Positions 14,291 through 23,908 of a DNA stretch of 31,315 nucleotides are shown here, piece by piece. The position numbers and the translations under genes are program-made. Source of the DNA: Clostridiales bacterium UBA1728 (GTDB lineage Bacteria; Bacillota; Clostridia; Oscillospirales; Oscillospiraceae); assembly GCA_002315975.1 (NCBI GenBank), contig DCIK01000042.1, forward strand, positions 1 to 31,315, written 5' to 3'. The notes under the pieces were generated by a model, which was not told where the DNA came from, searched no databases, and saw nothing but the letters and a program-made list of their open reading frames with translations. Each line of letters starts with the position of its first letter. Positions within the stretch are counted from its first letter, which is position 1.

Positions 14291-15886
14291 TTGGATTCGG
14301 AATTCGTTCTTGAAATGAACGGAATAACTAAGAAGTACGGTCTCAATACCGTGCTCAAGGACGTGACGCTTCGCGTCCGACCCGGCGAGATTCACGCCCT
14401 TCTTGGCGAGAACGGCGCCGGTAAATCTACGCTGATGAATGTGCTGTTCGGTATGCCCGTCATCCATTCTACCGGTGGTTTTCAGGGTCAGGTCCGTCTG
14501 GAGGGGCAGGATGTGAAGATTCACTCTCCCATGGACGCCATGACCAAGGGTATCGGTATGGTTCACCAGGAATTCATGCTGATTCCCGGCTTTAACATCA
14601 CCGAGAACATAAAGCTTAACCGTGAAATCTCCCGCCCCTGGTTTGTCAGTAAGATTATTGGCAAAGATATGGAGCTTTTGGATACACCTGCCATGAAGAG
14701 AGATGCCCGTCTGGCTCTCGACAGCGTGGGCATGAAGATCGACGAGAACGAGCTGGTGAGCACCCTGCCCATCGGCCATATGCAGTTTATCGAAATCGCC
14801 CGCGAGATCGATAAGACCGGCATGAAGCTTCTGGTTTTCGACGAGCCCACTGCCGTACTCACCGAGAGCGAGGCCGCGCAGCTTATCGATGTGATGAAGA
14901 GCATCGCCGCCAGGGGTGTGGCCATTATCTTCATCACCCACCGTCTGGAAGAGGTTATGAACGCGGCCGATACCATCACCATTCTCCGTGACGGTCAGCT
15001 GGTCACCTCTCTTGCCAAGACGGAGACCGATATGTCTGAGCTGGCCCGGCTGATGATCGGCGGCAGCGGCTCCGTGTCCCGCGTCAGCGAGCGTGAGACC
15101 AACATCGATCCCACGAAGATCGCCATGAAAATCCGCCACCTGGCGGTGGATCAGGCTGGCGAGGCCACGGTGGACATCAATCTGGATGTCCGCGAGGGTG
15201 AGATTCTGGGCATCGGCGGTCTGGCCGGTCAGGGCAAGATCGGTCTGCCCAACGGTATTATGGGCTGCTATCCCGCCACCGGCGAGGTGGAGCTCTTCGG
15301 CGAAAAGTTTGAGCTGAACAACGCCAAGCAGGCTCTTTCCAAGGGTCTTGCCATGGTCAGTGAGAACCGCCGGCAGGTGGGTCTGCTGCTGGATCAGTCC
15401 ATTGAGGATAACATCGTCTTCTCCGCCATGCAGGTGCAGAACGATTTTGTCAAGGGTCCCTTCAAGCTCAAGGACAGCAAGAAGATTCGCGCTCACGCCG
15501 AGGAGATGGTCAAGGAGCTGGATATTCGCTGCACCTCTCCCACCCAGGCCAGCGGAACCCTTTCCGGCGGCAATCAGCAGAAGGTGTGCGTGGCCCGCGC
15601 CCTGACGCTGAATCCCCGTTTCCTCTTTGTATCCGAGCCCACCCGCGGCATCGACATCGGTGCCAAGGCGCTGGTCATGCAGACCATTGTGGATCTCAAC
15701 CGCAAGAAGGGCATCACCGTGGTGGTGGTTTCCTCCGAGCTCAGCGAGCTGCGCAGCGTGTGCGATCGAATTGCCATCGTTACCGACGGCGTGGTGGAAT
15801 GTATCCTGCGTCCCGACAGCTCTGACACGGCTTTCGGCCTTGCCATGAGCGGAGTTGATGTGGAAGAAGGTGAACTGGCCAAATGA
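14291..15886 (+). CDS. Double-domain ABC ATPase of the sugar/nucleoside (CUT2/YufO-like) type
   Basis: This protein of about 531 residues has two fused ATPase domains. I place the start at TTG 14291 because GGAGGG lies 7 nt upstream, and the next downstream residues (DSEFVLEMNGITKKYG) begin the domain; an ATG at 14276 would overlap the ribosome site. NBD1 has Walker A GENGAGKST and Walker B LLVFDEPTAVL but a degenerate signature, LPIGHMQFIEIA. NBD2 has a good signature, LSGGNQQKVCVARAL, but altered Walker A (GLAGQGKIGL) and Walker B (FVSEPTRGID). One composite ATP site should therefore be active and the other degenerate. It would energise the two permeases encoded downstream; its stop overlaps the first permease start (ATGA). 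Confidence 0.9.
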   Translation: MDSEFVLEMNGITKKYGLNTVLKDVTLRVRPGEIHALLGENGAGKSTLMNVLFGMPVIHSTGGFQGQVRLEGQDVKIHSPMDAMTKGIGMVHQEFMLIPGFNITENIKLNREISRPWFVSKIIGKDMELLDTPAMKRDARLALDSVGMKIDENELVSTLPIGHMQFIEIAREIDKTGMKLLVFDEPTAVLTESEAAQLIDVMKSIAARGVAIIFITHRLEEVMNAADTITILRDGQLVTSLAKTETDMSELARLMIGGSGSVSRVSERETNIDPTKIAMKIRHLAVDQAGEATVDINLDVREGEILGIGGLAGQGKIGLPNGIMGCYPATGEVELFGEKFELNNAKQALSKGLAMVSENRRQVGLLLDQSIEDNIVFSAMQVQNDFVKGPFKLKDSKKIRAHAEEMVKELDIRCTSPTQASGTLSGGNQQKVCVARALTLNPRFLFVSEPTRGIDIGAKALVMQTIVDLNRKKGITVVVVSSELSELRSVCDRIAIVTDGVVECILRPDSSDTAFGLAMSGVDVEEGELAK

Positions 15887-17922
15887 AGTCCATGACGAAA
15901 ACAAAAAAGCTTGTTTCCCTTGTACTCTTTGCGATCTGCGCAGCGCTGCTGCTCACTTCCGTGGTCGGTTACGTCAAGCGCGGTTCTTCTGCCACTGAAG
16001 CTGATCTGAATACCATGCGCACCCAGTCCGTGCTCCACGCCGCCTCCGGCGGTCTGGTGGAGACCTTCGCTTCCCGTGCTCAGTCCGATAAGCTGATGGA
16101 GCTGCGCAAGCTGCCCAACTTCCGTAAGCTGGGCACTGCCGAGGTCACCCGTCAGTGCGAAGAGGCCGCCGAGCTGGCCCGTCAGGAGGCCAAGGAGCGT
16201 TACTCCAATGTGCAGGGTACGGATACCGCTGCTCTGGAGAGCGAAATCTCCCTTTTCGAAGATACTGTTGCCATCTATAACAACGCTGAGACCGCTGAAA
16301 AAGAGGTCTATGCCGACGCTTACACCGCTCTTGCAGACTCCGTCAGCGACTGGGAAGAGTTTGTCGGTGAAAAGGATGACGCGGCTCTGCTTGCATCCAT
16401 CAGGGAGCAGGTCAGCGAGCTGCCCGCCCAGCTTGACGAGAGCTTCGTTCTCCTGGCTCGCGACATGAAGGCCGCTGCCGTGGAGGCTGCCGCCAAGGCT
16501 GACGAGGCCACCGAGGAGACCACCACCGAAGAGAGCAGCGATGAGCAGAGTGTGGATTACAAGTACTTTGTTCCCAGTGCAGAGCTCACCGCCCTTGAAG
16601 AGCAGGTGGAAGTGAAGTACGGTTCCCTCTGGACTGTTCTTGTGGCCGCCATCCCCGATCTGGCCAATCTGGACGAGAAGATTTCCACCTCTGTTCGCGA
16701 GAGCATTGTGGAGATTCTCTCCACCACCAATGAGGGCTTTACCGCCCGCTATAAGGCCTATCACGCCCAGGAGGCTGAGAGCGCTCTCAGCGGCAAGGCT
16801 GCTTCCTCCATGAAGCTCTCCGCCAATGCCGAGATTATTCTCATTGCATCTGTGGCTCTGCTGCTCCTGACCTGCGTGTACGCTTTCTGGGATTTCCTCA
16901 CCGGTAAGATGGGCGTGCCCCGCACGATCATCCTGCTGTTCTTCCTCTACCTGTGCCTGGCCGGCCGTCTCTTCGAGATGAACATGAGTATGCTCATGGG
17001 CAATGTGCTGGAGCGTTTCGGTATGTACGGCATCCTCACTCTGGCCATGCTGCCCGGTATCCAGTGCGGCATCGGCCTGAATATGGGCATGACCATCGGC
17101 TGCGTGGCCGGTCTGTTCGGCATCATCACCGCCCTGCAGTACAACCTGACGGGCTACACCGCCATGCTGGTTTCCATGCTGGTGGGTTCGCTGGTTGCCG
17201 TTCCCATGGGCTGGGCCTACTCCCTGCTGCTTAACAAGATGAAGGGCAGCGAGATGACGGTCTCCACCTATGTGGGCTACTCCTTCGTCTCCCTTATGTG
17301 CATCGGCTGGATGATCCTGCCCTACAATAACCCCCGCATCGTCTTTCCCCTCCGCGGCAGCGGTATGCGTGTTACCCACGGTCTGATCGGCGTGTTCGCG
17401 CACCTGCTGGATAACCTTGGCTCCTTCCGTCTCTTCGGCGTGAAGGTTCCCACCGGTCTGCTGCTGGTGGTGCTGCTGTTCTGCGGCATCATGTGGATAT
17501 TCTCCCGCAGCAAGGTGGGTATCGCCATGAGTGCTGTGGGCTCCAATCCCCGCTTTGCGGAGGCCAGCGGCATCAATGTGAACCATATGCGTTCTCTCGG
17601 CACCATCCTCTCCACGGTACTGGCTGCTCTGGGCATCATCATCTACTCCTCGGCCTTCGGCTATGCCCAGCTCTACACTGCCCCCAAGCAGATGGGCTTC
17701 ATTGCCGCCTCTGCCATCCTCATCGGCGGCGCTACCACCTCCAAGGCTAAGGTCAACCATGTGCTCTTCGGCGTGTTCCTCTTTGAGGGCGTGCTGACGC
17801 TGGGCCAGCAGATCGCCAATGCGGCCGTGTCCGGCGGCGGTCTCAGCGAGGTTATGCGCATCCTCATCTCCAACGGTATTATTCTCTACGCCCTTACGCA
17901 GTCCGGAGGTGATTCTGAATGA
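15883..17922 (+). CDS. ABC permease (PF02653-type) with a ~285-residue extracytoplasmic insertion
   Basis: This 679-residue protein is about twice the length of ordinary permeases of this family. A first TM (about residues 10-30) is followed by an acidic, predicted all-helical region (31-316). This region is rich in Ala/Glu and has a low-complexity EEATEETTTEESSDEQS-like part near 205-223. TM2 (about 317-337) then starts a normal multi-TM permease body with IGLNMGMTIG, the AVGSNPRFAEASGINV motif that contacts the ATPase, and GAASAILIGG-like residues (FIAASAILIGGATTSKA). It overlaps both neighbours by 4 bp, so it is coupled to the ATPase and second permease. The insertion would face outside and might bind the DUF3798 lipoprotein or the ligand. 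Its fold and function are unknown to me. Confidence 0.88.
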   Translation: MKSMTKTKKLVSLVLFAICAALLLTSVVGYVKRGSSATEADLNTMRTQSVLHAASGGLVETFASRAQSDKLMELRKLPNFRKLGTAEVTRQCEEAAELARQEAKERYSNVQGTDTAALESEISLFEDTVAIYNNAETAEKEVYADAYTALADSVSDWEEFVGEKDDAALLASIREQVSELPAQLDESFVLLARDMKAAAVEAAAKADEATEETTTEESSDEQSVDYKYFVPSAELTALEEQVEVKYGSLWTVLVAAIPDLANLDEKISTSVRESIVEILSTTNEGFTARYKAYHAQEAESALSGKAASSMKLSANAEIILIASVALLLLTCVYAFWDFLTGKMGVPRTIILLFFLYLCLAGRLFEMNMSMLMGNVLERFGMYGILTLAMLPGIQCGIGLNMGMTIGCVAGLFGIITALQYNLTGYTAMLVSMLVGSLVAVPMGWAYSLLLNKMKGSEMTVSTYVGYSFVSLMCIGWMILPYNNPRIVFPLRGSGMRVTHGLIGVFAHLLDNLGSFRLFGVKVPTGLLLVVLLFCGIMWIFSRSKVGIAMSAVGSNPRFAEASGINVNHMRSLGTILSTVLAALGIIIYSSAFGYAQLYTAPKQMGFIAASAILIGGATTSKAKVNHVLFGVFLFEGVLTLGQQIANAAVSGGGLSEVMRILISNGIILYALTQSGGDSE

Positions 17923-19199
17923 ACAAGAATAATTTCGGCGAGAAGGTTCTGGCTCATGTCAAGGAATATGCCGTTACCTATCTCTTTATTGCCATCAGCG
18001 CTTTCTTCTTCGCAGTTTCCGACCAGGATCTGAGCTATACCGTCACCCAGCTGCTCCTGCGTCTGAACCGTAATGCCTTCATCGTGCTGGCTCTGATCAT
18101 TCCCATCGTGGCCGGCATGGGCATTAACTTCGCCATCACCATTGGTGCCATGGCTGCCCAGATCGGCCTGCTGCTTGCCATCAACTGGGGCATCACCGGC
18201 ACCAGGGGCATTCTGGTGGCCGCGCTCATCACCCTGCCTCTGGGCTCCCTCTTCGGCCTGCTCATCGGCAAGCTGCTCAACAAGATGAAGGGTCAGGAGA
18301 CCATCGGCTCCATGATTCTGGGCTTCTTTGCCACCGGTCTTTACCAGCTGCTCTTCCTCTTCATTTTCGGTAAGATCATCCCCATGAACGACAATGTGTC
18401 CATCGTGGGCTCCACCGGTATCAAGAATACCCTGAACCTTACCGGCGACACGGACCTCTACATGGCTATCGACGGTATTGTTCGTGTAAACCTGCTGACG
18501 ACTGTCTATGCCATCTGCGGCATCCTTATCGTCATAGCGCTCGTCCGCTTCTTCATGAAGAAGATCGAGAAGAAGACCATGATCATCACCGTGGCCGTCA
18601 GCGCGGCCATCGCCGTTGTCTTCATGCTGCCCGGTGTGAAGCAGCTCTTTGACGGCTCTCTCTCCGGCAACGGCAAGCCCACCACCATCCCCTTCGTCAC
18701 CTGGGTGCTGGTGCTCTGCCTCTGCGGCTTCAACGCCATGCTCATGAAAACCCGCATCGGCCAGAAGTTCCGCGCCGTAGGTCAGAACCGTACCGTGGCC
18801 AACGCCTCGGGTATCAACGTGGACAAGACCCGTATCATTGCCATCATGATTTCCACGGTCCTTGCCGGCTGGGGTCAGATTATCTTCATGCAGAGCGAAG
18901 GCATCGGCACCTTCCAGACCTATTCCGCCCATGAGCAGGTAGGTCTCTACGCCGGCGCTGCCATTCTGGTGGGCGGTGCGTCCATCGACCGGGCCAGCAA
19001 TTCCCAGGCTCTCATCGGTACCTTCCTCTTCCACCTGATGTTCATCACCGCCACCGGCGCCGCCACCCGCCTCTTCGGTGACTCCGCCATCGGCGAGTAT
19101 TTCCGCGCTTTCCTGAGCTACGGCGTTATTGCTCTGGCTCTGGTCATGTACGCCTGGCGCGGCGTCAAGTCTGCCAAGCGCGCCAAGCGCGAGCGTTAA
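17919..19199 (+). CDS. Second ABC permease (PF02653-type)
   Basis: This 426-residue permease has about 8-10 hydrophobic segments. The N-terminal TM is near residues 17-35, then come GMGINFAITIGAMAAQIG, the coupling motif GQNRTVANASGINVDKTR and GAAILVGGASIDRAS near the C-terminus. It is a paralogue of the upstream permease but lacks the long insertion; only a modest loop (about 150-185) extends outside. With that permease it would form the heterodimeric channel. The start ATG overlaps the upstream stop by 4 bp. The C-terminus is basic (KSAKRAKRER). The operon ends here. Confidence 0.9.
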   Translation: MNKNNFGEKVLAHVKEYAVTYLFIAISAFFFAVSDQDLSYTVTQLLLRLNRNAFIVLALIIPIVAGMGINFAITIGAMAAQIGLLLAINWGITGTRGILVAALITLPLGSLFGLLIGKLLNKMKGQETIGSMILGFFATGLYQLLFLFIFGKIIPMNDNVSIVGSTGIKNTLNLTGDTDLYMAIDGIVRVNLLTTVYAICGILIVIALVRFFMKKIEKKTMIITVAVSAAIAVVFMLPGVKQLFDGSLSGNGKPTTIPFVTWVLVLCLCGFNAMLMKTRIGQKFRAVGQNRTVANASGINVDKTRIIAIMISTVLAGWGQIIFMQSEGIGTFQTYSAHEQVGLYAGAAILVGGASIDRASNSQALIGTFLFHLMFITATGAATRLFGDSAIGEYFRAFLSYGVIALALVMYAWRGVKSAKRAKRER

Positions 19200-19278
19200 G
19201 CAGTAACTTAAAAACAAAAGATGTTTGAGTGAAGAAGCTTGAATCTGTATCAATGAACTGATATAACCCTGCAAGCCC

Positions 19279-19387
19279 GTAGGGCACGGCCTCCCGGCCG
19301 TGCCGTGTGGGACAGGAACTATGTCCGTTTTATCCAGACAAAGCAGGACACGTAGGCTTTCGGCACGGCCGGGAGGCCGTGCCCTAC
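19279..19387. repeat. Pair of identical 27-bp repeats in inverted orientation
   Basis: A 27-bp sequence starting GTAGGGCACGGCC occurs at 19279-19305, and its exact reverse complement is at 19361-19387, with 55 bp between. Each copy is itself nearly palindromic (CACGGCC...GGCCGTG). The spacer contains GGACA/TGTCC stems. The whole 109-bp unit could fold into one long hairpin and resembles a small non-autonomous mobile repeat. It lies in the 293-bp gap between the convergent permease and oppF genes, where I see no gene. Confidence 0.85.
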
Positions 19388-19440
19388 ATTGAATCTTTTA
19401 CGATTGCTGTCACTAAGCCTGTTTTTTACACGAACATCAA

Positions 19441-19486
19441 AAAATCCCCGACCTTCTGTGAATCAAACAGAAGGTCGGGGATTTTT
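19441..19486 (-). terminator. Bidirectional terminator after oppF
   Basis: Perfect 19-bp arms (19441-19459 and 19467-19485) contain TCCCCGACCTTCTGT and its complement, flanked by A-runs and T-runs on both sides. It ends 7 nt from the oppF stop codon on the minus strand and also blocks read-through from the plus-strand ABC operon. Confidence 0.92.
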
Positions 19487-19492
19487 CTATTC

Positions 19493-21531
<2,039 letters not shown>

Positions 21532-21599
21532 GTGTACCTCCTATGAAAGCAAGGCTTCAGGCGGCCGCAGACTGTGCCGCAGCGTAAAGGAATATCCAG

Positions 21600-21710
21600 C
21601 GCAGAGAGCCTCGCAGAGTTTGCGCCGCTAAGACGCAAATAGTTTCAAATTCATTGATTCGCACCCTCGCATTGTCCAAGGCAGCATGGCACCGGGACGA
21701 ATGCGAATGC
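21600..21710 (-). repeat. Structured dispersed intergenic element, copy B
   Basis: On the minus strand this region matches copy A (11501-11660): identical 20-mer GGCGCAAACTCTGCGAGGCT (21607-21626), identical 13-mer ATGCGAGGGTGCG (21660-21672) and a TCGCATT/AATGCGA stem (21700-21706 with 21667-21673). It lacks about 43 bp present in A, including the AAGCGGGC hairpin. It lies within the oppBCDF transcript between oppC and oppD, where it could alter the ratio of ATPases to permeases. No gene is evident in 21532-21733. Confidence 0.7.
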
Positions 21711-21733
21711 TTCATTTGCAGCCTCGATGGCGC

Positions 21734-22774
21734 TCAGGAGCGCAGCTTGGGATCGAAGGCATCTCGCAGGCCGTTGCCCAGCAGGTTGAAGCTGAGCACG
21801 ATGAGGAAGATGGTCACGGCGGGGAAAACCAGCAGGAAAGGATAGGAGACCAGAGCCTGACGGGCCTCGCTGGCCAGAGAGCCCAGAGAGGGCATGGGGA
21901 TGGAAACGCCCAGACCCAGGAAGCTCAGGAAGCTCTCGGTGAAGATGGCCGAGGGAATCTGCAGGGCGGCGGTGATGATGATAACGGAAACGCAGTTGGG
22001 GATCATGTGCTTGCGGATGATGCGGGAGGGGCTGGCGCCGCAGCTGCGGGCGTAGAGCACATACTCCTGCTCCTTGATGGAGAGAATCTGACCGCGCACC
22101 TGACGGGCCATACCGACCCAGTAGAGCAGACCGAACACGATGAAGATGGAGATCATGCCGCTGCCCAGCTTCAGAATGAGCTGGTTGGTGGAGGTAGAGA
22201 CAAAATCGCGGATGGCCACAGACAGGAGAATGATAATGAGAACATCGGGCAGGGAGTAGATGATATCCACGATACGCATCATGATCAGATCGACCCGCCC
22301 GCCGAAATAGCCGGAGATGGAGCCGTAAAGGATGCCGATGATGACCACGATAACCGAGGCCACCAGACCCACCAGCAGGGAGATGCGGGTGCCGTAGATC
22401 ACGCGGATGGCGTAGTCACGGCCCAGCGAATCGGTGCCCATGATGTGGGGGAAAATTTTCTCGCCCTTGTCGATCTTGGCCTGCTCCTTGGCGGAGTATT
22501 TGAAGGGCTCCATATTCTTGCGGGTCACGTCCTGCTCGGTATAGGTATAGGGATAAACGGAGGGGACGATGGCGGCAATCAGGGAAATAATCACAATCAG
22601 GCAGAGGCAGATCATGGCGATGCGGTTCTTGCTCAGACGCTTCATGGCGTCTTTGAAGAAGGAGACGGAGGGACGCAGATTGACCTGCTGCGCCTTTTCC
22701 TCGTCGGTGGCCGGCTCAAAGAGCTTGGGGTCCAGCTGGAAGGAAAGAACATTTTTCTTGGGCATATCAATCAT
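21734..22774 (-). CDS. oppC: Oligopeptide ABC transporter permease OppC
   Basis: This 346-residue permease starts at MIDMPKKNVL; GGAGG lies 11 nt upstream, right at the oppB end, and earlier in-frame codons would overlap oppB. A cytoplasmic N-terminus precedes TM1 (about 51-73). An extracytoplasmic loop (about 74-125) ends in the family motif HIMGTDSLGRD, and five further TMs follow. The EAA coupling loop is seen as ARSCGASPSRIIRKHMIPN. This is the standard OppC/DppC N-domain (OppC_N) plus BPD_transp_1 layout. It forms the channel with OppB. Confidence 0.93.
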   Translation of the reverse strand: MIDMPKKNVLSFQLDPKLFEPATDEEKAQQVNLRPSVSFFKDAMKRLSKNRIAMICLCLIVIISLIAAIVPSVYPYTYTEQDVTRKNMEPFKYSAKEQAKIDKGEKIFPHIMGTDSLGRDYAIRVIYGTRISLLVGLVASVIVVIIGILYGSISGYFGGRVDLIMMRIVDIIYSLPDVLIIILLSVAIRDFVSTSTNQLILKLGSGMISIFIVFGLLYWVGMARQVRGQILSIKEQEYVLYARSCGASPSRIIRKHMIPNCVSVIIITAALQIPSAIFTESFLSFLGLGVSIPMPSLGSLASEARQALVSYPFLLVFPAVTIFLIVLSFNLLGNGLRDAFDPKLRS

Positions 22775-22790
22775 TTTATTATGTACCTCC

Positions 22791-23717
22791 TTATTCAAAC
22801 TGGATGCGGGGATCCACGACCTTGTAGAGCACATCGCTGAGGAAGTTCATCAGAACGATCAGCGTGGCCAGGAAAATGGTAACGCCCATGATCATCATGT
22901 AGTCGGTGCGGAGCATACTGTTGACGAACAGACGACCCAGACCGGGCACGGAGAAGATGTTCTCCACCACCATACTGCCGGTGAGGATGTTGGCCATCAT
23001 GGGGCCGGCGTAGGTGATAACAGGGGAGAGGGAGTTCTTCAGGGCGTGCTTGAAGATGAGCTTGCTGTTTTTAACGCCCTTGGCGCGGGCGGTGCGGATG
23101 TAATCCTGCCCCATAACGTCCAGCATGGAGGAACGGGTAAGACGGGTCACATAGGCGGTGGGGGAGAGCATCAGCGAGAGCGTGGGCAGAATCATGCCGC
23201 CAGGCTGACTGCCGAGGGTGGGCAGAAGCTTCAGCTTCAGACCGAAGATGAGCAGCAGCAGCGTGGCCATAACGAAGGAGGGCAGCGACACCAGAGCGGT
23301 GGTCACCACCTGCACCAGCTGATCGAGGAAGCTGCCGCGGTTCAGAGCGGCGGCGGCGCCGAGACATACGCCCAGAATCAGCGCTGAAATGCCGGCCGTA
23401 AAGCCGATACGGGCGGAATAGTAGAAAGCATCACTGATCAGATCGGCCACGGTGCAGCCCACCCAGCCGGTGGAAAGACCGAAGTCAAAATGCAGAATGT
23501 TTTTCAGATAGTTGACAAACTGCACAGGCACGGGCTTGTCAAAGCCGTACTTGGCTTCCAGCGCGGCAATAACCGCGTCACTGCGGGCTTTTTCGGAGCT
23601 GAACGGGCTGGCGGGGATTGCGTGCATGGTGAAGAAAGTGATCGCAATCACCAGAAAGATCGTCAGCAAGGCCAGAAGAAGCCGCTTGAGAGTGTAAACA
23701 GCAAATTTGGAGTTCAT
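22791..23717 (-). CDS. oppB: Oligopeptide ABC transporter permease OppB
   Basis: This 308-residue permease has TM1 near residues 9-30, an extracytoplasmic loop with LNKPVPVQ-like residues (GFDKPVPVQFVNYLKNIL) and five more TMs. The coupling loop is ARAKGVKNSKLIFKHALKN, followed by GSMVVENIFSVPGLGRL, a strong OppB/DppB signature. The ATG at 23717 is preferred because GAGG lies 6-8 nt upstream; a longer frame exists but would begin within the promoter. It is the first gene of oppBCDF, transcribed divergently from oppA. Confidence 0.93.
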   Translation of the reverse strand: MNSKFAVYTLKRLLLALLTIFLVIAITFFTMHAIPASPFSSEKARSDAVIAALEAKYGFDKPVPVQFVNYLKNILHFDFGLSTGWVGCTVADLISDAFYYSARIGFTAGISALILGVCLGAAAALNRGSFLDQLVQVVTTALVSLPSFVMATLLLLIFGLKLKLLPTLGSQPGGMILPTLSLMLSPTAYVTRLTRSSMLDVMGQDYIRTARAKGVKNSKLIFKHALKNSLSPVITYAGPMMANILTGSMVVENIFSVPGLGRLFVNSMLRTDYMMIMGVTIFLATLIVLMNFLSDVLYKVVDPRIQFE

Positions 23718-23754
23718 AGTGGCACCTCGTAACTTGGAAGATAACATCGTACAT

Positions 23755-23782
23755 ATTATCATAAATAAGGAGAATTTGTCAA
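23755..23782 (-). promoter_or_regulatory. Promoter of oppBCDF
   Basis: On the minus strand TTGACA (23777-23782) and GATAAT (23755-23760) are 16 bp apart. An alternative -10, TAATAT, has an 18-bp spacer. GATAA/TTATC arms (23740-23744 and 23756-23760) form an inverted repeat across the -10 and start region. Confidence 0.65.
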
Positions 23783-23799
23783 TTGGAATTTAGTTCGGT

Positions 23800-23819
23800 A
23801 ATGAAAAACAGTTTTCATT
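23800..23819. promoter_or_regulatory. Inverted repeat between the divergent opp promoters
   Basis: AATGAAAA-ACAG-TTTTCATT is a perfect 8-bp inverted repeat lying 12 bp upstream of the oppA -35 and 17 bp upstream of the oppBCDF -35. A regulator bound here could control both transcripts. The protein involved is not known from this window. Confidence 0.5.
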
Positions 23820-23831
23820 CACATTGCTCTA

Positions 23832-23887
23832 TTGACATTTCGCTTTTCTCTGTGTTATTATTAGGCAACTTTAGTAGCATACGCTAC
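23832..23887 (+). promoter_or_regulatory. Promoter of oppA with a downstream palindrome
   Basis: TTGACA (23832-23837) and TATTAT (23856-23861) are 18 bp apart. A GTAGC-ATAC-GCTAC palindrome (23874-23887) lies at about +6 to +20, a repressor-like position. GTAGCAT also follows the -10 of the DUF3798 gene. AGGAGG (23895-23900) lies 8 nt before the start codon. Confidence 0.7.
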
Positions 23888-23908
23888 AATAATCAGGAGG
23901 AAACAGTA

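Noticed and set aside
14189..19274. Very long minus-strand frames opposite the DUF3798 ABC operon (571, 728 and 462 codons)
   Set aside because: They are antisense to well-supported ATPase and permease genes and have no recognisable domain or start signals.
23783..23908. N-terminal extension of OppA
   Set aside because: It would translate the promoter and palindromes. The internal ATG begins a textbook lipoprotein signal with an ideal AGGAGG.
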